From Mycolicibacterium hassiacum DSM 44199 (GTDB lineage Bacteria > Actinomycetota > Actinomycetes > Mycobacteriales > Mycobacteriaceae): a DNA stretch of 64,000 nt. Shown one piece after another: positions 31,931 through 40,847 of this stretch (position 1 is the first letter of the stretch; the number at the start of each line of letters is the position of its first letter). The translations under genes were made by a program, and so were the position numbers. The DNA is taken from assembly GCF_900603025.1 (NCBI RefSeq), contig NZ_LR026975.1, forward strand, positions 3,348,001-3,412,000. Reading direction: 5' to 3'. The notes beneath the pieces were generated by a model, which had not been told where the DNA came from, ran no database searches, and saw nothing but the letters and a program-made list of their open reading frames with translations.

Positions 31931-33273
31931 TGGCCGCCTCCCTGACCGGTCGGTTCACCGGGCCCGGGCACGGCGACCGGGCTCGGCGTGGGCTGCGGGG
32001 TGGACTGCAGTCCCGGCGGCGCCGGAGCGGGCGGCCCCGGCGGCGGACCGCCCGGCGGCGGAGCCGGTTCGGGCTCGCGGTACGGATAGCAGCCGGGGCC
32101 GGGCAGCGGGATTCCGGGCCAGCCGCAGAACCGGTCCTCCGGGTTGCCGGTGATCGCGTCGGGCAGCGTCAGGTGCGGCTCGCCGCCCTGCCCGGTGCGC
32201 GGATACGGCACCGGAAGCGCCGGGGTTCCCGGCTGGCCGACCGGCGGATCGGTGAGCTGCGACGGCAGCAGCACGTTCGGGTCGAGCCCCAGGTCGGAGA
32301 ACGCGGCGTCGATGAACGGCTGCAGGAACTGCCCCGGCAGCAGGTTCGCCACGTAGGTCTTGAAAAACGGACCGGACGACACCGACTCACCCAGCGACAT
32401 CGCGTAGGTGTGCAGCATGCGCAGCGACTTCTGCAGCCGCTCCTTGCGGTTGTCGAGGATGGTCAGCACCCCGTTGAGCTTGTCCAGCGCGGGCTTGAGG
32501 GTCTCGCGGTTCTCCCCGATGAAACCCTGCAGCTGTTGGCTGAGCGCCGACGCGTTGCCGGAGATGGTGTCGATGGCCGCAGCGTGCCGGCGCAGCTCGG
32601 CCAACAGCGCGTTGGTGTTGCCGATCAGCCCGACGATCTGCTGGCTGCGCTCGGACAGCACCGAGGTCGCCTTCTCCGCATTGGCCAGCAACGAGCGCAG
32701 CTCGGCATCCCGCTCGTTGAGGGTGTCGGAGAACCGCGCCACGCCCTCGATCGCGATCCGCAGCTGCGGCGGGGTGTCGGCGAACGTCTCCGACAGCACC
32801 CGCAGCGACTCGGAGAGCTGATCGGTGTTGAGCCCGCTGACCGTCGTGGCCAGCTCGCCCAGCGCCTCGGGGAGTTGGTACGGCGAGGTGGTGCGGTCGA
32901 TCGGGATGGTGCCCTCGAGCCGGCCCTCCCCGCGCGAGTAGACCTCGAGGATCTTGCGGCCCAACAGGCCCTTGGTCTTGATCGCGGCCTCGCTGCGGTC
33001 ACCGAGCCGGATGTCCTTGGCGACGGTGAACTTGATCAGCACCTTGCGGTCGTCCAGGCCGATGGACTTGACCTTGCCGACCCGGAAGCCCGACACCTGC
33101 ACCTCGGCGTCCACCATCAGGCCACCGGCCTCGGCGAAGTACGCCGAATACTCCCGCTCCTGGTTGATGAACGGCAGTTTGTCGTACTGGATCGCACCCA
33201 CCACGATCGCGATGGTCAGCACCAGACCGATCGCGCCGATCACCAGCGGGTTGCGTTCGGAGAACTCCCTCAT
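31927..33273 (-). CDS. mceC: MCE family protein MceC
   Basis: 448 residues: membrane anchor at about 9-30 (NPLVIGAIGLVLTIAIVVGA), MCE domain to about 115 (AEAGGLMVDAEVQVSGFRVGKV), helical tunnel region, then a very Pro-rich tail of about 90 residues. ATG 33273 gives an ATGA overlap with mceB; a start 12 bp earlier is possible but less natural. Component of the mce importer. Confidence 0.92.
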   Translation of the reverse strand: MREFSERNPLVIGAIGLVLTIAIVVGAIQYDKLPFINQEREYSAYFAEAGGLMVDAEVQVSGFRVGKVKSIGLDDRKVLIKFTVAKDIRLGDRSEAAIKTKGLLGRKILEVYSRGEGRLEGTIPIDRTTSPYQLPEALGELATTVSGLNTDQLSESLRVLSETFADTPPQLRIAIEGVARFSDTLNERDAELRSLLANAEKATSVLSERSQQIVGLIGNTNALLAELRRHAAAIDTISGNASALSQQLQGFIGENRETLKPALDKLNGVLTILDNRKERLQKSLRMLHTYAMSLGESVSSGPFFKTYVANLLPGQFLQPFIDAAFSDLGLDPNVLLPSQLTDPPVGQPGTPALPVPYPRTGQGGEPHLTLPDAITGNPEDRFCGWPGIPLPGPGCYPYREPEPAPPPGGPPPGPPAPAPPGLQSTPQPTPSPVAVPGPGEPTGQGGGQ

Positions 33274-34301
33274 CGCGGCGCGCACCTTCCCGTCGACTGG
33301 CCCGCCACTTTGACGTACACCGGCTGACCGCCCTTGCCGTTGAGCTTCAGCACGATGTCGCAGATGTAGAACGAGAAGAAGTCACCGTAGAGCCCCTGGC
33401 GGCTCAGCGCCTGATACGCATCGGGCAGCGTGTTGAGCAGGTTGTCGAAGTACTCGTGGTCGGCCACCACGATGCCTGCGGCACGGTCGGTTTCGTCGAT
33501 CGTCTGCTTCAGCGGCGGACGGGCCTCGTCCAGCAGATCGGCAATGGTGGCCGCGGCGCCGCTGGTGTGATCGAGCCCGGCGGCGATCTCGGTCCGGCGC
33601 TGCGCGAGGCCCTCGACGAGCTGGGCGAGCGCGTCGACGGCCTTGGCGAACTGATCGCTCTGATCGCCCAGCGAGCCGAGCACGGTGTTGAGGTTGACGA
33701 TCACCTCGCCGATCAACTGGTCCCGGTCGGCGAGGGTGTTGGTCAGCGCGGAAGTCTGGGCGAGGAACGAGTTGATGGTCGCGCCCTGACCCTGCAGCGC
33801 CGAGATCAGCTGTCCGGACAGCGCGTTCACCTGATCGGGGTCCAGTGCCCGGAACAGCGGGCGGAAACCGCCGATCAGCGCGTCGAGATCGAGCGCCGGA
33901 GAGGTGCGCGCCAGCGGAATGGTGTCACCGGGCGCCAACCGCTCGACCCCGCCGGTGCCCTCCACCAGCGCCAGATACCGCCCGCCGATCAGGTCGTCGT
34001 AGCGGATCACCGCCCGGGTGCCCTCGGTGAGCACCACCGACTCGTCGACGGTGAACTCCACCAGCGCGGTGGTGTCGGGCTGGATCCGGACGTTCTTGAC
34101 CTGTCCGACCTCCACGCCGGCGATCCGCACGAAGTCGTTCTTCTCCAGGCCGGTGACGTTAGTGAACTCGGCGCGGTAGGTGGCCGTCTTCTCGCCGAAC
34201 CGCAGCTGCCCGAAGACGGCGTACAACCCGAAGACGCCGAGCAGGCACACCGCCAGGAACGCGGCGAGCCGCACCGCGTCTCGTCGGATATTGCCTCTCA
34301 C
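33270..34301 (-). CDS. mceB: MCE family protein MceB
   Basis: 343 residues, the shortest Mce subunit here, as usual for MceB. Anchor at about 8-30 (LAAFLAVCLLGVFGLYAVFG), MCE domain to about 115 (VTGLEKNDFVRIAGVEVGQV), helices to the end, no Pro-rich tail. GTG 34301 is chosen because AAAGGA precedes it at 9 nt and the anchor begins just after; the reading frame stays open upstream without coding features. It starts 25 bp after mceA. Confidence 0.92.
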   Translation of the reverse strand: MRGNIRRDAVRLAAFLAVCLLGVFGLYAVFGQLRFGEKTATYRAEFTNVTGLEKNDFVRIAGVEVGQVKNVRIQPDTTALVEFTVDESVVLTEGTRAVIRYDDLIGGRYLALVEGTGGVERLAPGDTIPLARTSPALDLDALIGGFRPLFRALDPDQVNALSGQLISALQGQGATINSFLAQTSALTNTLADRDQLIGEVIVNLNTVLGSLGDQSDQFAKAVDALAQLVEGLAQRRTEIAAGLDHTSGAAATIADLLDEARPPLKQTIDETDRAAGIVVADHEYFDNLLNTLPDAYQALSRQGLYGDFFSFYICDIVLKLNGKGGQPVYVKVAGQSTGRCAPR

Positions 34302-34326
34302 GGTTGGGTTCCTTTCCGGTCTCGGG

Positions 34327-35784
34327 TCACGGGGTCGGCGCGGCTTCCCGCGGCAGCGGGGTGGGCCGGGCGGGGGTCGGTTGCATCTGGGCGGGGGCGT
34401 GCACGACGAACGGTTCACTGCCCGGCCGCGGACCCGGATCCTTCGGCCGCATCGGCGGCGGCGCCGGCGGCAGGCCGGGCCACAGCGGGGTGCCGTCGTC
34501 GGCGTACAGGTCGGCGCCGTAGGCGGGCGCACCCGGGTAGGGCACCGGGCCGATCGCGGGTCCGCCGAACAGGTTCCGGATGCTCGGCGGCTCGGGCACC
34601 GCACGGGTGGTCGGCAGGTAGTTCGCCCAGCCCGGGAACCCGATGCCCGGGTTCGGCCGGAAGTCGATGCCGGTGCCGAAGCCGGTGTTGGTGATCAGTT
34701 GGCGCACCGGCCAGTTCTCGGAGACCACCGACAGCGAGCCGCAGCCGGGCTGGCCGCCCGGGCCGCCCTTGGCGCCGACGATCGGCAGGTGGTCCGGGTA
34801 CCGGTACGGGTCGTCGCCCAGCGACAGCCCGACGTCGAGCACCAGGGTGCGGCCGTTGCCACCCGGGCCGTCGTACCCACCGTGGTCGAGCAGATGTTTG
34901 GCGCCCACCAACAGGCAGGTGTAGGACGGGTCGTACTTGTGCAGCAGGCTGGTCGTCGGCGCGAGCACGTTGATGCCCTTGACCAGGTTCTCCTGATTCG
35001 GCGCCAGCAGGCTGATGCCGCTGTTGGACAGGCCGATGGTGGCCAGCAGCAGCGCGTCCAGCTGGCTGGCGCGCCCCGCCACCGTCTCGCTGGTGGTGCT
35101 CGCCGCGTCCAGCACGGTCAGGATGTCCTGGGCGGCGGAGCTGAAGGTGTCGTTGAACTCGGTCAGCGCGCGCCAGTCGTCGCGGATCGTGTCGCTGCGC
35201 GCATTCAGTTCCTGCAGAACCTCATTGGCGTCGGTGGTGGCCTGGCCGATGCGCTCGCCCTGCCCGCGCACGCCCTCGGCGAGTGCGGACAGGGTGCTGT
35301 TGAGTTTCGCCGGGTCGATGCGGTCCAGCACCGCCACCACGTTCTGGAAGACGGTGTTGACCTCGGTGGTGACGTTGCGCGACACCAGTTTCTGACCGGC
35401 CTGCAGCCGCTCCGCGCTGGGGTGCTCCGGGTAGATGAGGTCGACGTACTTGGCGCCGAACACCGTGGTGGCGCGGATCTGCGCCTCCACGTTGGCCGGG
35501 ATGTACTTCAGCTTGTCCTTGTCGATCTGCAGTTTGAGCACCACCGGCTCGCTGCCGCCGACGATCTCGGCGACCCGGCCGACCTGCACACCGCGCAGTT
35601 TGACCTTGGCGTTGGGGTCCATCACCAGACCGGCCCGGTCCGCGGTCAACGTCACCGGCACCTCGGACTTCAGCTTGCCGGTGAACAAGGCGTAGGTGAC
35701 GCCGATCGATACCGCGATGACCAGCAGCAGGATCAGCGCGTACCACGCGGGTGCAAACCCTCGTCGTCGTAGTCCATCGCTCAC
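34327..35784 (-). CDS. mceA: MCE family protein MceA
   Basis: 485 residues: anchor at about 12-35 (WYALILLLVIAVSIGVTYAL), MCE domain to about 115 (ADRAGLVMDPNAKVKLRGVQVG), helical region with the YIPANVEA and VDLIYPEHPS blocks, and a Pro-rich C-terminus from about 400. GTG start overlaps the yrbEB stop (GTGA). MceA is the first of six subunits forming the periplasmic tube on the YrbE permease. Confidence 0.93.
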   Translation of the reverse strand: MSDGLRRRGFAPAWYALILLLVIAVSIGVTYALFTGKLKSEVPVTLTADRAGLVMDPNAKVKLRGVQVGRVAEIVGGSEPVVLKLQIDKDKLKYIPANVEAQIRATTVFGAKYVDLIYPEHPSAERLQAGQKLVSRNVTTEVNTVFQNVVAVLDRIDPAKLNSTLSALAEGVRGQGERIGQATTDANEVLQELNARSDTIRDDWRALTEFNDTFSSAAQDILTVLDAASTTSETVAGRASQLDALLLATIGLSNSGISLLAPNQENLVKGINVLAPTTSLLHKYDPSYTCLLVGAKHLLDHGGYDGPGGNGRTLVLDVGLSLGDDPYRYPDHLPIVGAKGGPGGQPGCGSLSVVSENWPVRQLITNTGFGTGIDFRPNPGIGFPGWANYLPTTRAVPEPPSIRNLFGGPAIGPVPYPGAPAYGADLYADDGTPLWPGLPPAPPPMRPKDPGPRPGSEPFVVHAPAQMQPTPARPTPLPREAAPTP

Positions 35785-36635
35785 CCAGCCAGGTTGAAGT
35801 TGCCGGACTGGCCGTATACGGCCAGCGAGATCAACACCAGGACAAAGGCGGACACGATAAGCGAGGTGCGCACCGCGCGGCCGACCGCCTCACCGACGCC
35901 CGCCGGGCCGCCGTGGGCGGTGTAGCCGTAGTAGGTGTGCACCAGCATGATCACGACCGCCAGCACCACGCACTGCACGAACGACCACACCAGATCGGTG
36001 GGGTTCAGGAAGGTGCGGAAGTAGTGGTCGTAGACGCCGGTGGACTGCCCGTAGAGCACGGTGGTGCCGAACCTCGCGGCCCAGAACGCGGCGATCACAC
36101 CCACGCAGTAGAGCGGGACCACGACGAACAGGCCGGCGACCACCCGGGTGGAGGCCAGGTAGGCGACGCTGCGGATGCCCATCACCTCGAGCGCGTCGAT
36201 CTCCTCGTTGATGCGCATGGCGCCCAGTTGCGCGGTGGCGCCGGCGCCGATGGTGGCGGCCAGCGCGACAGCGGTGGTGCCGGGCGCGATCAGCCGGACG
36301 TTGAAGAAGGCCGAGGCGAATCCGGTCAGCGCCTCCACACCGATCTCGGAGAAGTCGGTGTAGCCCTGCACCGCGACCAGCGCACCGGTGGTGACCGTGA
36401 GGAACCCGACGATCGCGACGGTGCCGCCGATGATGATCAACGCGCCTGCGCCCAAACCCATCTGCGCGATCAGCCGCAGCAACTCGACGCGATACCGCAG
36501 CAGCGCGATGTGGATCGAACGCAGGGTGCGGCCGTAGAACTTGGTCTGCCGGCCGATGCGGTTCCAGCCGTCGACGAACGGCCGGACACTGGCCTTGAGC
36601 CAGGGGAACTGCGAATGTGGCCGTGCGATGGTCAC
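35781..36635 (-). CDS. yrbEB: MlaE-family ABC permease YrbEB
   Basis: 284 residues with about five or six membrane helices and the permease signature NEEIDALEVMGI (about residues 140-151), the coupling helix that contacts the ATPase. With YrbEA it forms the inner-membrane part of the importer; energy would come from an MceG-type ATPase encoded elsewhere. GTG start within the GTGA overlap with yrbEA. No ATPase gene is in this window. Confidence 0.94.
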   Translation of the reverse strand: MTIARPHSQFPWLKASVRPFVDGWNRIGRQTKFYGRTLRSIHIALLRYRVELLRLIAQMGLGAGALIIIGGTVAIVGFLTVTTGALVAVQGYTDFSEIGVEALTGFASAFFNVRLIAPGTTAVALAATIGAGATAQLGAMRINEEIDALEVMGIRSVAYLASTRVVAGLFVVVPLYCVGVIAAFWAARFGTTVLYGQSTGVYDHYFRTFLNPTDLVWSFVQCVVLAVVIMLVHTYYGYTAHGGPAGVGEAVGRAVRTSLIVSAFVLVLISLAVYGQSGNFNLAG

Positions 36636-37399
36636 ATCGTCACCTTCACCGCTACCGCCGTGGCGACGACGTTGATGGCGAACAACGCCATGAAGGTGAA
36701 CACCACGGTCTCGTTCACCGCATTACCGACACCGGCCGGACCGCCGCCCACCGAAATGCCCTTGTAGCAGGCGATCAGCCCGGCCGACAGGCCGAACAGC
36801 GCCGCCTTGACGAGCGCGATCGTCACGTCGACGGCGCCGATGATCAGGGTCAGCCCCGCCGCGAACGCGCCCGGGGAGACCTGCTGGATGTAGACGCAGA
36901 AGAAGTACGCGCCGGCGAGCCCGACCAGGATCACCGTCGCGGCCAGCGCCAGCGACACCAGGGTGGCCGCCAGCACCCGCGGAACCACCAGCGCCTGAAT
37001 GGGATTGACCCCCATCACGCGCAGCGCGTCGAGCTCTTCCCGGATGGTGCGCGCACCGAGGTCGGCGCACATGGCGGTCGCACCCGCGCCGGCGACCACC
37101 AGCACCGTCACGATCGGACCGATCTGGCGCACCGTGCCCAGCGCGGCACCGGTGCCGGAGAAGTCGGCGGCACCGAACTCGCGCAGCAGGATGTTGAAGG
37201 TGAACGTCAGCAGCACGGTGTAGGGGATCGTCAGCATCAGCGTCGGAACGATCGACACCCGTGCGACGAACCAACTCTGCGAGATGAACTCACGCCAGGC
37301 GAACGGCGGCTTGAACATGGCCACGAACGTGTCGAGCGCCATTGCGAAGAAGCCGCCAAAGGCGCGCACCGGCTTGGCGAGAACCGTTGAGGCGACCAT
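36632..37399 (-). CDS. yrbEA: MlaE-family ABC permease YrbEA
   Basis: 255 residues with the coupling motif REELDALRVMGVNPI (about residues 116-130) and MlaE-type membrane helices. First gene of the eight-gene operon yrbEA-yrbEB-mceA-F, all with overlaps or short gaps. Its upstream region (37400-37945) holds the operon promoter and two dyads. The assigned start may be GTG/ATG a few codons either side; the first hydrophobic region begins near residue 45, as in homologues. Confidence 0.93.
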   Translation of the reverse strand: MVASTVLAKPVRAFGGFFAMALDTFVAMFKPPFAWREFISQSWFVARVSIVPTLMLTIPYTVLLTFTFNILLREFGAADFSGTGAALGTVRQIGPIVTVLVVAGAGATAMCADLGARTIREELDALRVMGVNPIQALVVPRVLAATLVSLALAATVILVGLAGAYFFCVYIQQVSPGAFAAGLTLIIGAVDVTIALVKAALFGLSAGLIACYKGISVGGGPAGVGNAVNETVVFTFMALFAINVVATAVAVKVTM

Positions 37400-37511
37400 C
37401 AGCGGGTCGTTCCCCGTCTGCTCCTCACTGCCATGGCCGCTGATCCCTCCCGGTGATCCCTCCGAATAGCTGACTAGAGCAATTCAAGGTTGTCGGTGAC
37501 GTTACACGCCG

Positions 37512-37530
37512 GTACGGCGCAGAACCGTAC
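37512..37530. promoter_or_regulatory. 19-bp dyad upstream of the mce operon
   Basis: GTACGG (37512-37517), a 7-bp centre, and CCGTAC (37525-37530). It is 113 bp upstream of the yrbEA start in the AT-richer part of the gap, consistent with an operator for the mce operon. The binding protein is unknown. Confidence 0.5.
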
Positions 37531-37627
37531 ATCACAGACATTTGTGATCTGGCGCCACCCACACCGACCAGTTGGTTGACGGTCACCCTAGATCGCGAAG
37601 GTCAGGCGCGCCAGTTCGGGTTCGCGG

Positions 37628-37642
37628 CGGTTCGGCGAACCG
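37628..37642. promoter_or_regulatory. 15-bp perfect palindrome in the mce intergenic region
   Basis: CGGTTCG-G-CGAACCG. It is 229 bp from yrbEA and 304 bp from the fusion gene. It could be an operator or a small hairpin; being GC-rich it is less specific than the 37512 dyad. Confidence 0.3.
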
Positions 37643-37945
37643 GCGATCGGCGCCGGCCGCGGTGTCGCGCACCGGGGCGCAGATCGGGGTGACCCGGAAC
37701 TGAATTTGCTATCTCGTCAATACCGCGATGTTCGGCGTTTCGGCAGGTTTGCGGCGCCGGCACGCGGCCCGGTCGCCGGCACCGCTGTGGCGGCGGAGGA
37801 GGGCGGCGGGGAGATCGGACCGGGCAGCCGATCGCGGCGATCCGTGCGAAGCTGTCCGACGTGGTGCACCAGCTGGGTAGGTCTCGGATCGGCAGGATGA
37901 GCGCGGCGCTGCGGACGCCGGTGTCGTGACCCGTCGTCGTCGTCG

Positions 37946-40846
37946 ATGACCACCGGGTTCAATTTCCTCGAGCAGGAGGAACTGCCGGCGCCGCGGGTAT
38001 CGGCCGAGCAGGCCGAACGGTTGCTGGCCGAGCACTTCGGGCTGCGCGCACGGGCCACCCCGCTGGGCAGCCAGCAGGACTGCAATTACCTCATGACGCT
38101 CGACGACGGCGCGGTCGCCGGGGTGCTCAAGATCGCCAACCCGGCCTTCACCGCCGCCGAGGTCACCGTCCAGGACGCGGCGGCCGAACGGATCGCCGCC
38201 GCCGAACCGGACCTGCGGGTCGCGGTCGCGCTGCCCAACTCCGCCGGCCGGACCTGCACCGCGGTGGACGGGCTGCTCGACGGCACCGCGCAGGTGCGGC
38301 TGCTGCGCTACCTGGATGGCGGAACCCTGGTCGAGTCCGGGTTCCTGGCGCCGAGCGTGGTGGCGGAGCTGGGCTCGGTGGCCGGGCGGGTCAGCCGGGC
38401 GCTGGCCGGCTTCGACCACGCCGGGCTGGACCGCGTGCTGCAGTGGGATCCGCGGTTCGGCTTCGAGGTGGTGACCCGGCTGGTCTCGCACGTCGAGCCG
38501 GCGCACCGGGACGCGATCCGCTCCGCGGCCGCCGAGGCCTGGGAGCGGATCAGCGCGGTGGCCGGGGAACTGCCGGTGCAGGCGGTGCATCTCGACCTGA
38601 CCGACGCCAACCTCGTCGTGTCGGCCGGCGGCGACGGGCCGCGACCGGACGGGGTGATCGACTTCGGCGACCTCACCCGCAGCTGGGCGGTGTCGGAGTT
38701 GGCGGTCACCGCCTCGTGCGTGCTGGGCCACCCCGGATGCGGCCCGACGTCGGTGCTGCCGGCGGTGCGGGCGTTCCACGCGATTCGGCCGCTGTCGGCC
38801 GCCGAGGCCGAGGCGCTGTGGCCGTTGGTGGTGCTGCGCACCGCGGTGCTCATCGTCAGCGGCGCGCAGCAGGCGCTGCTCGATCCCGACAACGACTACC
38901 TCACCGCGCAGTCCGAGGCGGAGTGGCGGATGTTCACCCAGGCGGTCTCGGTGCCGATGGCCGTGATGACCGAGCTCATCCGCGCCGACCTGGGGCGGGC
39001 CGGCCCCCGCCCGGCGCCGGAGGTGCGGTGTTCGATGCTGCCGGCCGAGGTGCCGGTGACGACGCTCGATCTGGAGACCACCTGCGACGGTTACGACAAC
39101 GGCGCATGGCTCGACACCGACGTGGACCGGCGGTTGGCCGAGGCCGCCGCCGGCGACGGCGTGGCGGTCACGGTGCCGGGACAACCGCGGCTGAGCCAAG
39201 CACCCGCACTCGGCGCGGCCAGCCCGGAGGTGGTGCCCACCGGCGTGGACCTGTTCAGCGCCAACGATATTCAGCTCCGATCACCGTGGGACGGCGAGAT
39301 CGTCGACGTGGGCGACGGGTTCACCGTGCGCGGCGCCACCCACGAGGTGACGCTCCGCGGTGTGCGCGCCCCCGCCGGCGGTGCGGTGCGCGCGGGCGAC
39401 CCGCTCGCGGTGGCCCCGGCCCGCAGCTGGGTACACGTCGGGGTCCGGCCGGTCGGCGCGCCCGTCGCTCCCCGATTCACCACCGCCGAACTGGCGCCGG
39501 GCTGGCTGGCGCTGGCCTGCGATCCGCGCCCGCTGTTCGGGCTGCAGCCGCCGAGCACGGATTCGGGCGACGACCTGTTGGCCCGCCGGGCCGCGAGTTT
39601 CGCCCCCGTGCAGGAGTTCTACTACCGCCGGCCGCCGCGGATCGAGCGGGGCTGGCGGCATTTTCTGATCTCCACCCGCGCCCGCAGCTATCTCGACATG
39701 GTCAACAACGTGACCGTGCTGGGGCATGCGCATCCGCGGGTGGCCGAGACCGCGGCGCGGCAACTGCGCAAGCTCAACACCAACTCGCGGTTCAACTACG
39801 AGGTGGTGGTGGAGTTCAGCGAGCGACTGGCCGCCACCCTGCCGGATCCGCTGGACACCGTGTTCCTGGTCAATTCCGGTTCGGAGGCCAGCGATCTGGC
39901 GCTGCGGCTGGCGACGGCGGCAACCGGTCGGCGCGACGTGGTGGCGGTGCGCGAGGCCTACCACGGCTGGACCTACGGCACCGACGCGGTGTCGACGTCG
40001 ATCGCCGACAACCCCAACGCGCTGGCCACTCGCCCGGAATGGGTGCATACCGTGGAGGCGCCCAACAGTTTTCGCGGCAAATACCGCGGCGCCGAGGCGG
40101 TGCGCTATGCGCCCGAGGCGGTGGCGCAGATCGAGGAACTGGCCGCGGCGGGCCGGCCGCCCGCGGCGTTCATCTGCGAGAGCGTCTACGGCAACGCCGG
40201 TGGCCTGGCGCTACCGGACGGCTACCTGCAGCAGGTCTACGCGGCCGTGCGGGCCTGCGGCGGGTTGGCGATCTCCGACGAGGTCCAGGTCGGTTACGGC
40301 CGGTTGGGCCACTGGTTCTGGGGATTCGAACAGCAGAACGCGATACCCGACATCGTGTCGGTCGCCAAGGCGACGGGCAACGGTTACCCGTTGGGCGCGG
40401 TGATCACCAGCCGCGAGGTCGCCGAACGGTTCTCCTCGCAGGGATACTTCTTCTCCTCCACCGGCGGCAGCCCGCTGTCGTGTGCGATCGGGTTGACGGT
40501 GCTCGACGTGCTGCGGGAGGAGAAATTGCAGGACAACGCGATTCGCGTCGGCACCTATCTGAAGGACCGGCTGCTGGCGCTGGCGGACCGTCACCCGATC
40601 GTCGGCACCGTGCACGGTTTCGGGCTCTACCTCGGCGTCGAGCTCGTCCGGGACCGGCAGACCCTGGAACCGGCGACCGCCGAGACCGCGGCGATCTGCG
40701 AGCGGATGCTCGACCTCGGGGTGATCATCCAGCCGACCGGCGATCACCAGAACGTCCTCAAGACCAAACCGCCGCTGTGCATCGACACCGAGGCCGCCGA
40801 CTTCTACGTCGACATGCTGGATCGGGTGCTCACCGAAGGCTGGTGA
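37946..40846 (+). CDS. Phosphotransferase / M23-like / class III aminotransferase fusion
   Basis: A 966-residue three-part protein. Residues about 1-345 are an APH-type kinase (HLDLTDANLVV, then VIDFGDLTRSW). Residues about 430-530 resemble a LytM/M23 beta domain without obvious metal ligands (SPWDGEIVDVGDG, AGDPLAVA). Residues about 560-966 are a class III PLP aminotransferase fold with Lys808 in VAKATGNGYPLG. This architecture parallels the kinase plus PLP phospho-lyase pairs acting on hydroxylysine or ethanolamine phosphate: a hydroxylated amine is phosphorylated and then eliminated. Start ATG 37946 is weakly supported. The substrate is unknown. Confidence 0.85.
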   Translation: MTTGFNFLEQEELPAPRVSAEQAERLLAEHFGLRARATPLGSQQDCNYLMTLDDGAVAGVLKIANPAFTAAEVTVQDAAAERIAAAEPDLRVAVALPNSAGRTCTAVDGLLDGTAQVRLLRYLDGGTLVESGFLAPSVVAELGSVAGRVSRALAGFDHAGLDRVLQWDPRFGFEVVTRLVSHVEPAHRDAIRSAAAEAWERISAVAGELPVQAVHLDLTDANLVVSAGGDGPRPDGVIDFGDLTRSWAVSELAVTASCVLGHPGCGPTSVLPAVRAFHAIRPLSAAEAEALWPLVVLRTAVLIVSGAQQALLDPDNDYLTAQSEAEWRMFTQAVSVPMAVMTELIRADLGRAGPRPAPEVRCSMLPAEVPVTTLDLETTCDGYDNGAWLDTDVDRRLAEAAAGDGVAVTVPGQPRLSQAPALGAASPEVVPTGVDLFSANDIQLRSPWDGEIVDVGDGFTVRGATHEVTLRGVRAPAGGAVRAGDPLAVAPARSWVHVGVRPVGAPVAPRFTTAELAPGWLALACDPRPLFGLQPPSTDSGDDLLARRAASFAPVQEFYYRRPPRIERGWRHFLISTRARSYLDMVNNVTVLGHAHPRVAETAARQLRKLNTNSRFNYEVVVEFSERLAATLPDPLDTVFLVNSGSEASDLALRLATAATGRRDVVAVREAYHGWTYGTDAVSTSIADNPNALATRPEWVHTVEAPNSFRGKYRGAEAVRYAPEAVAQIEELAAAGRPPAAFICESVYGNAGGLALPDGYLQQVYAAVRACGGLAISDEVQVGYGRLGHWFWGFEQQNAIPDIVSVAKATGNGYPLGAVITSREVAERFSSQGYFFSSTGGSPLSCAIGLTVLDVLREEKLQDNAIRVGTYLKDRLLALADRHPIVGTVHGFGLYLGVELVRDRQTLEPATAETAAICERMLDLGVIIQPTGDHQNVLKTKPPLCIDTEAADFYVDMLDRVLTEGW

Positions 40847-40847
40847 C

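Larger units (their letters stand above)
37400..37945. other. Intergenic region between divergent mce operon and fusion gene
   Basis: 546 bp without a convincing gene. It holds the mce operon promoter region (minus strand) with dyads at 37512-37530 and 37628-37642, and the upstream region of the 966-residue fusion gene (plus strand). The short frames here lack coding character. A lone TGTAACGT half-site on the minus strand (near 37501) resembles half of the TTACACTGTAA operators but has no second arm. Confidence 0.6.

Noticed and set aside
37501..37508. TGTAACGT half-site in the mce promoter
   Set aside because: Only one arm is present; the other arm is unrelated sequence.
37706..37900. A 64-codon frame in the mce intergenic region
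   Set aside because: No ribosome binding site and low-complexity composition.
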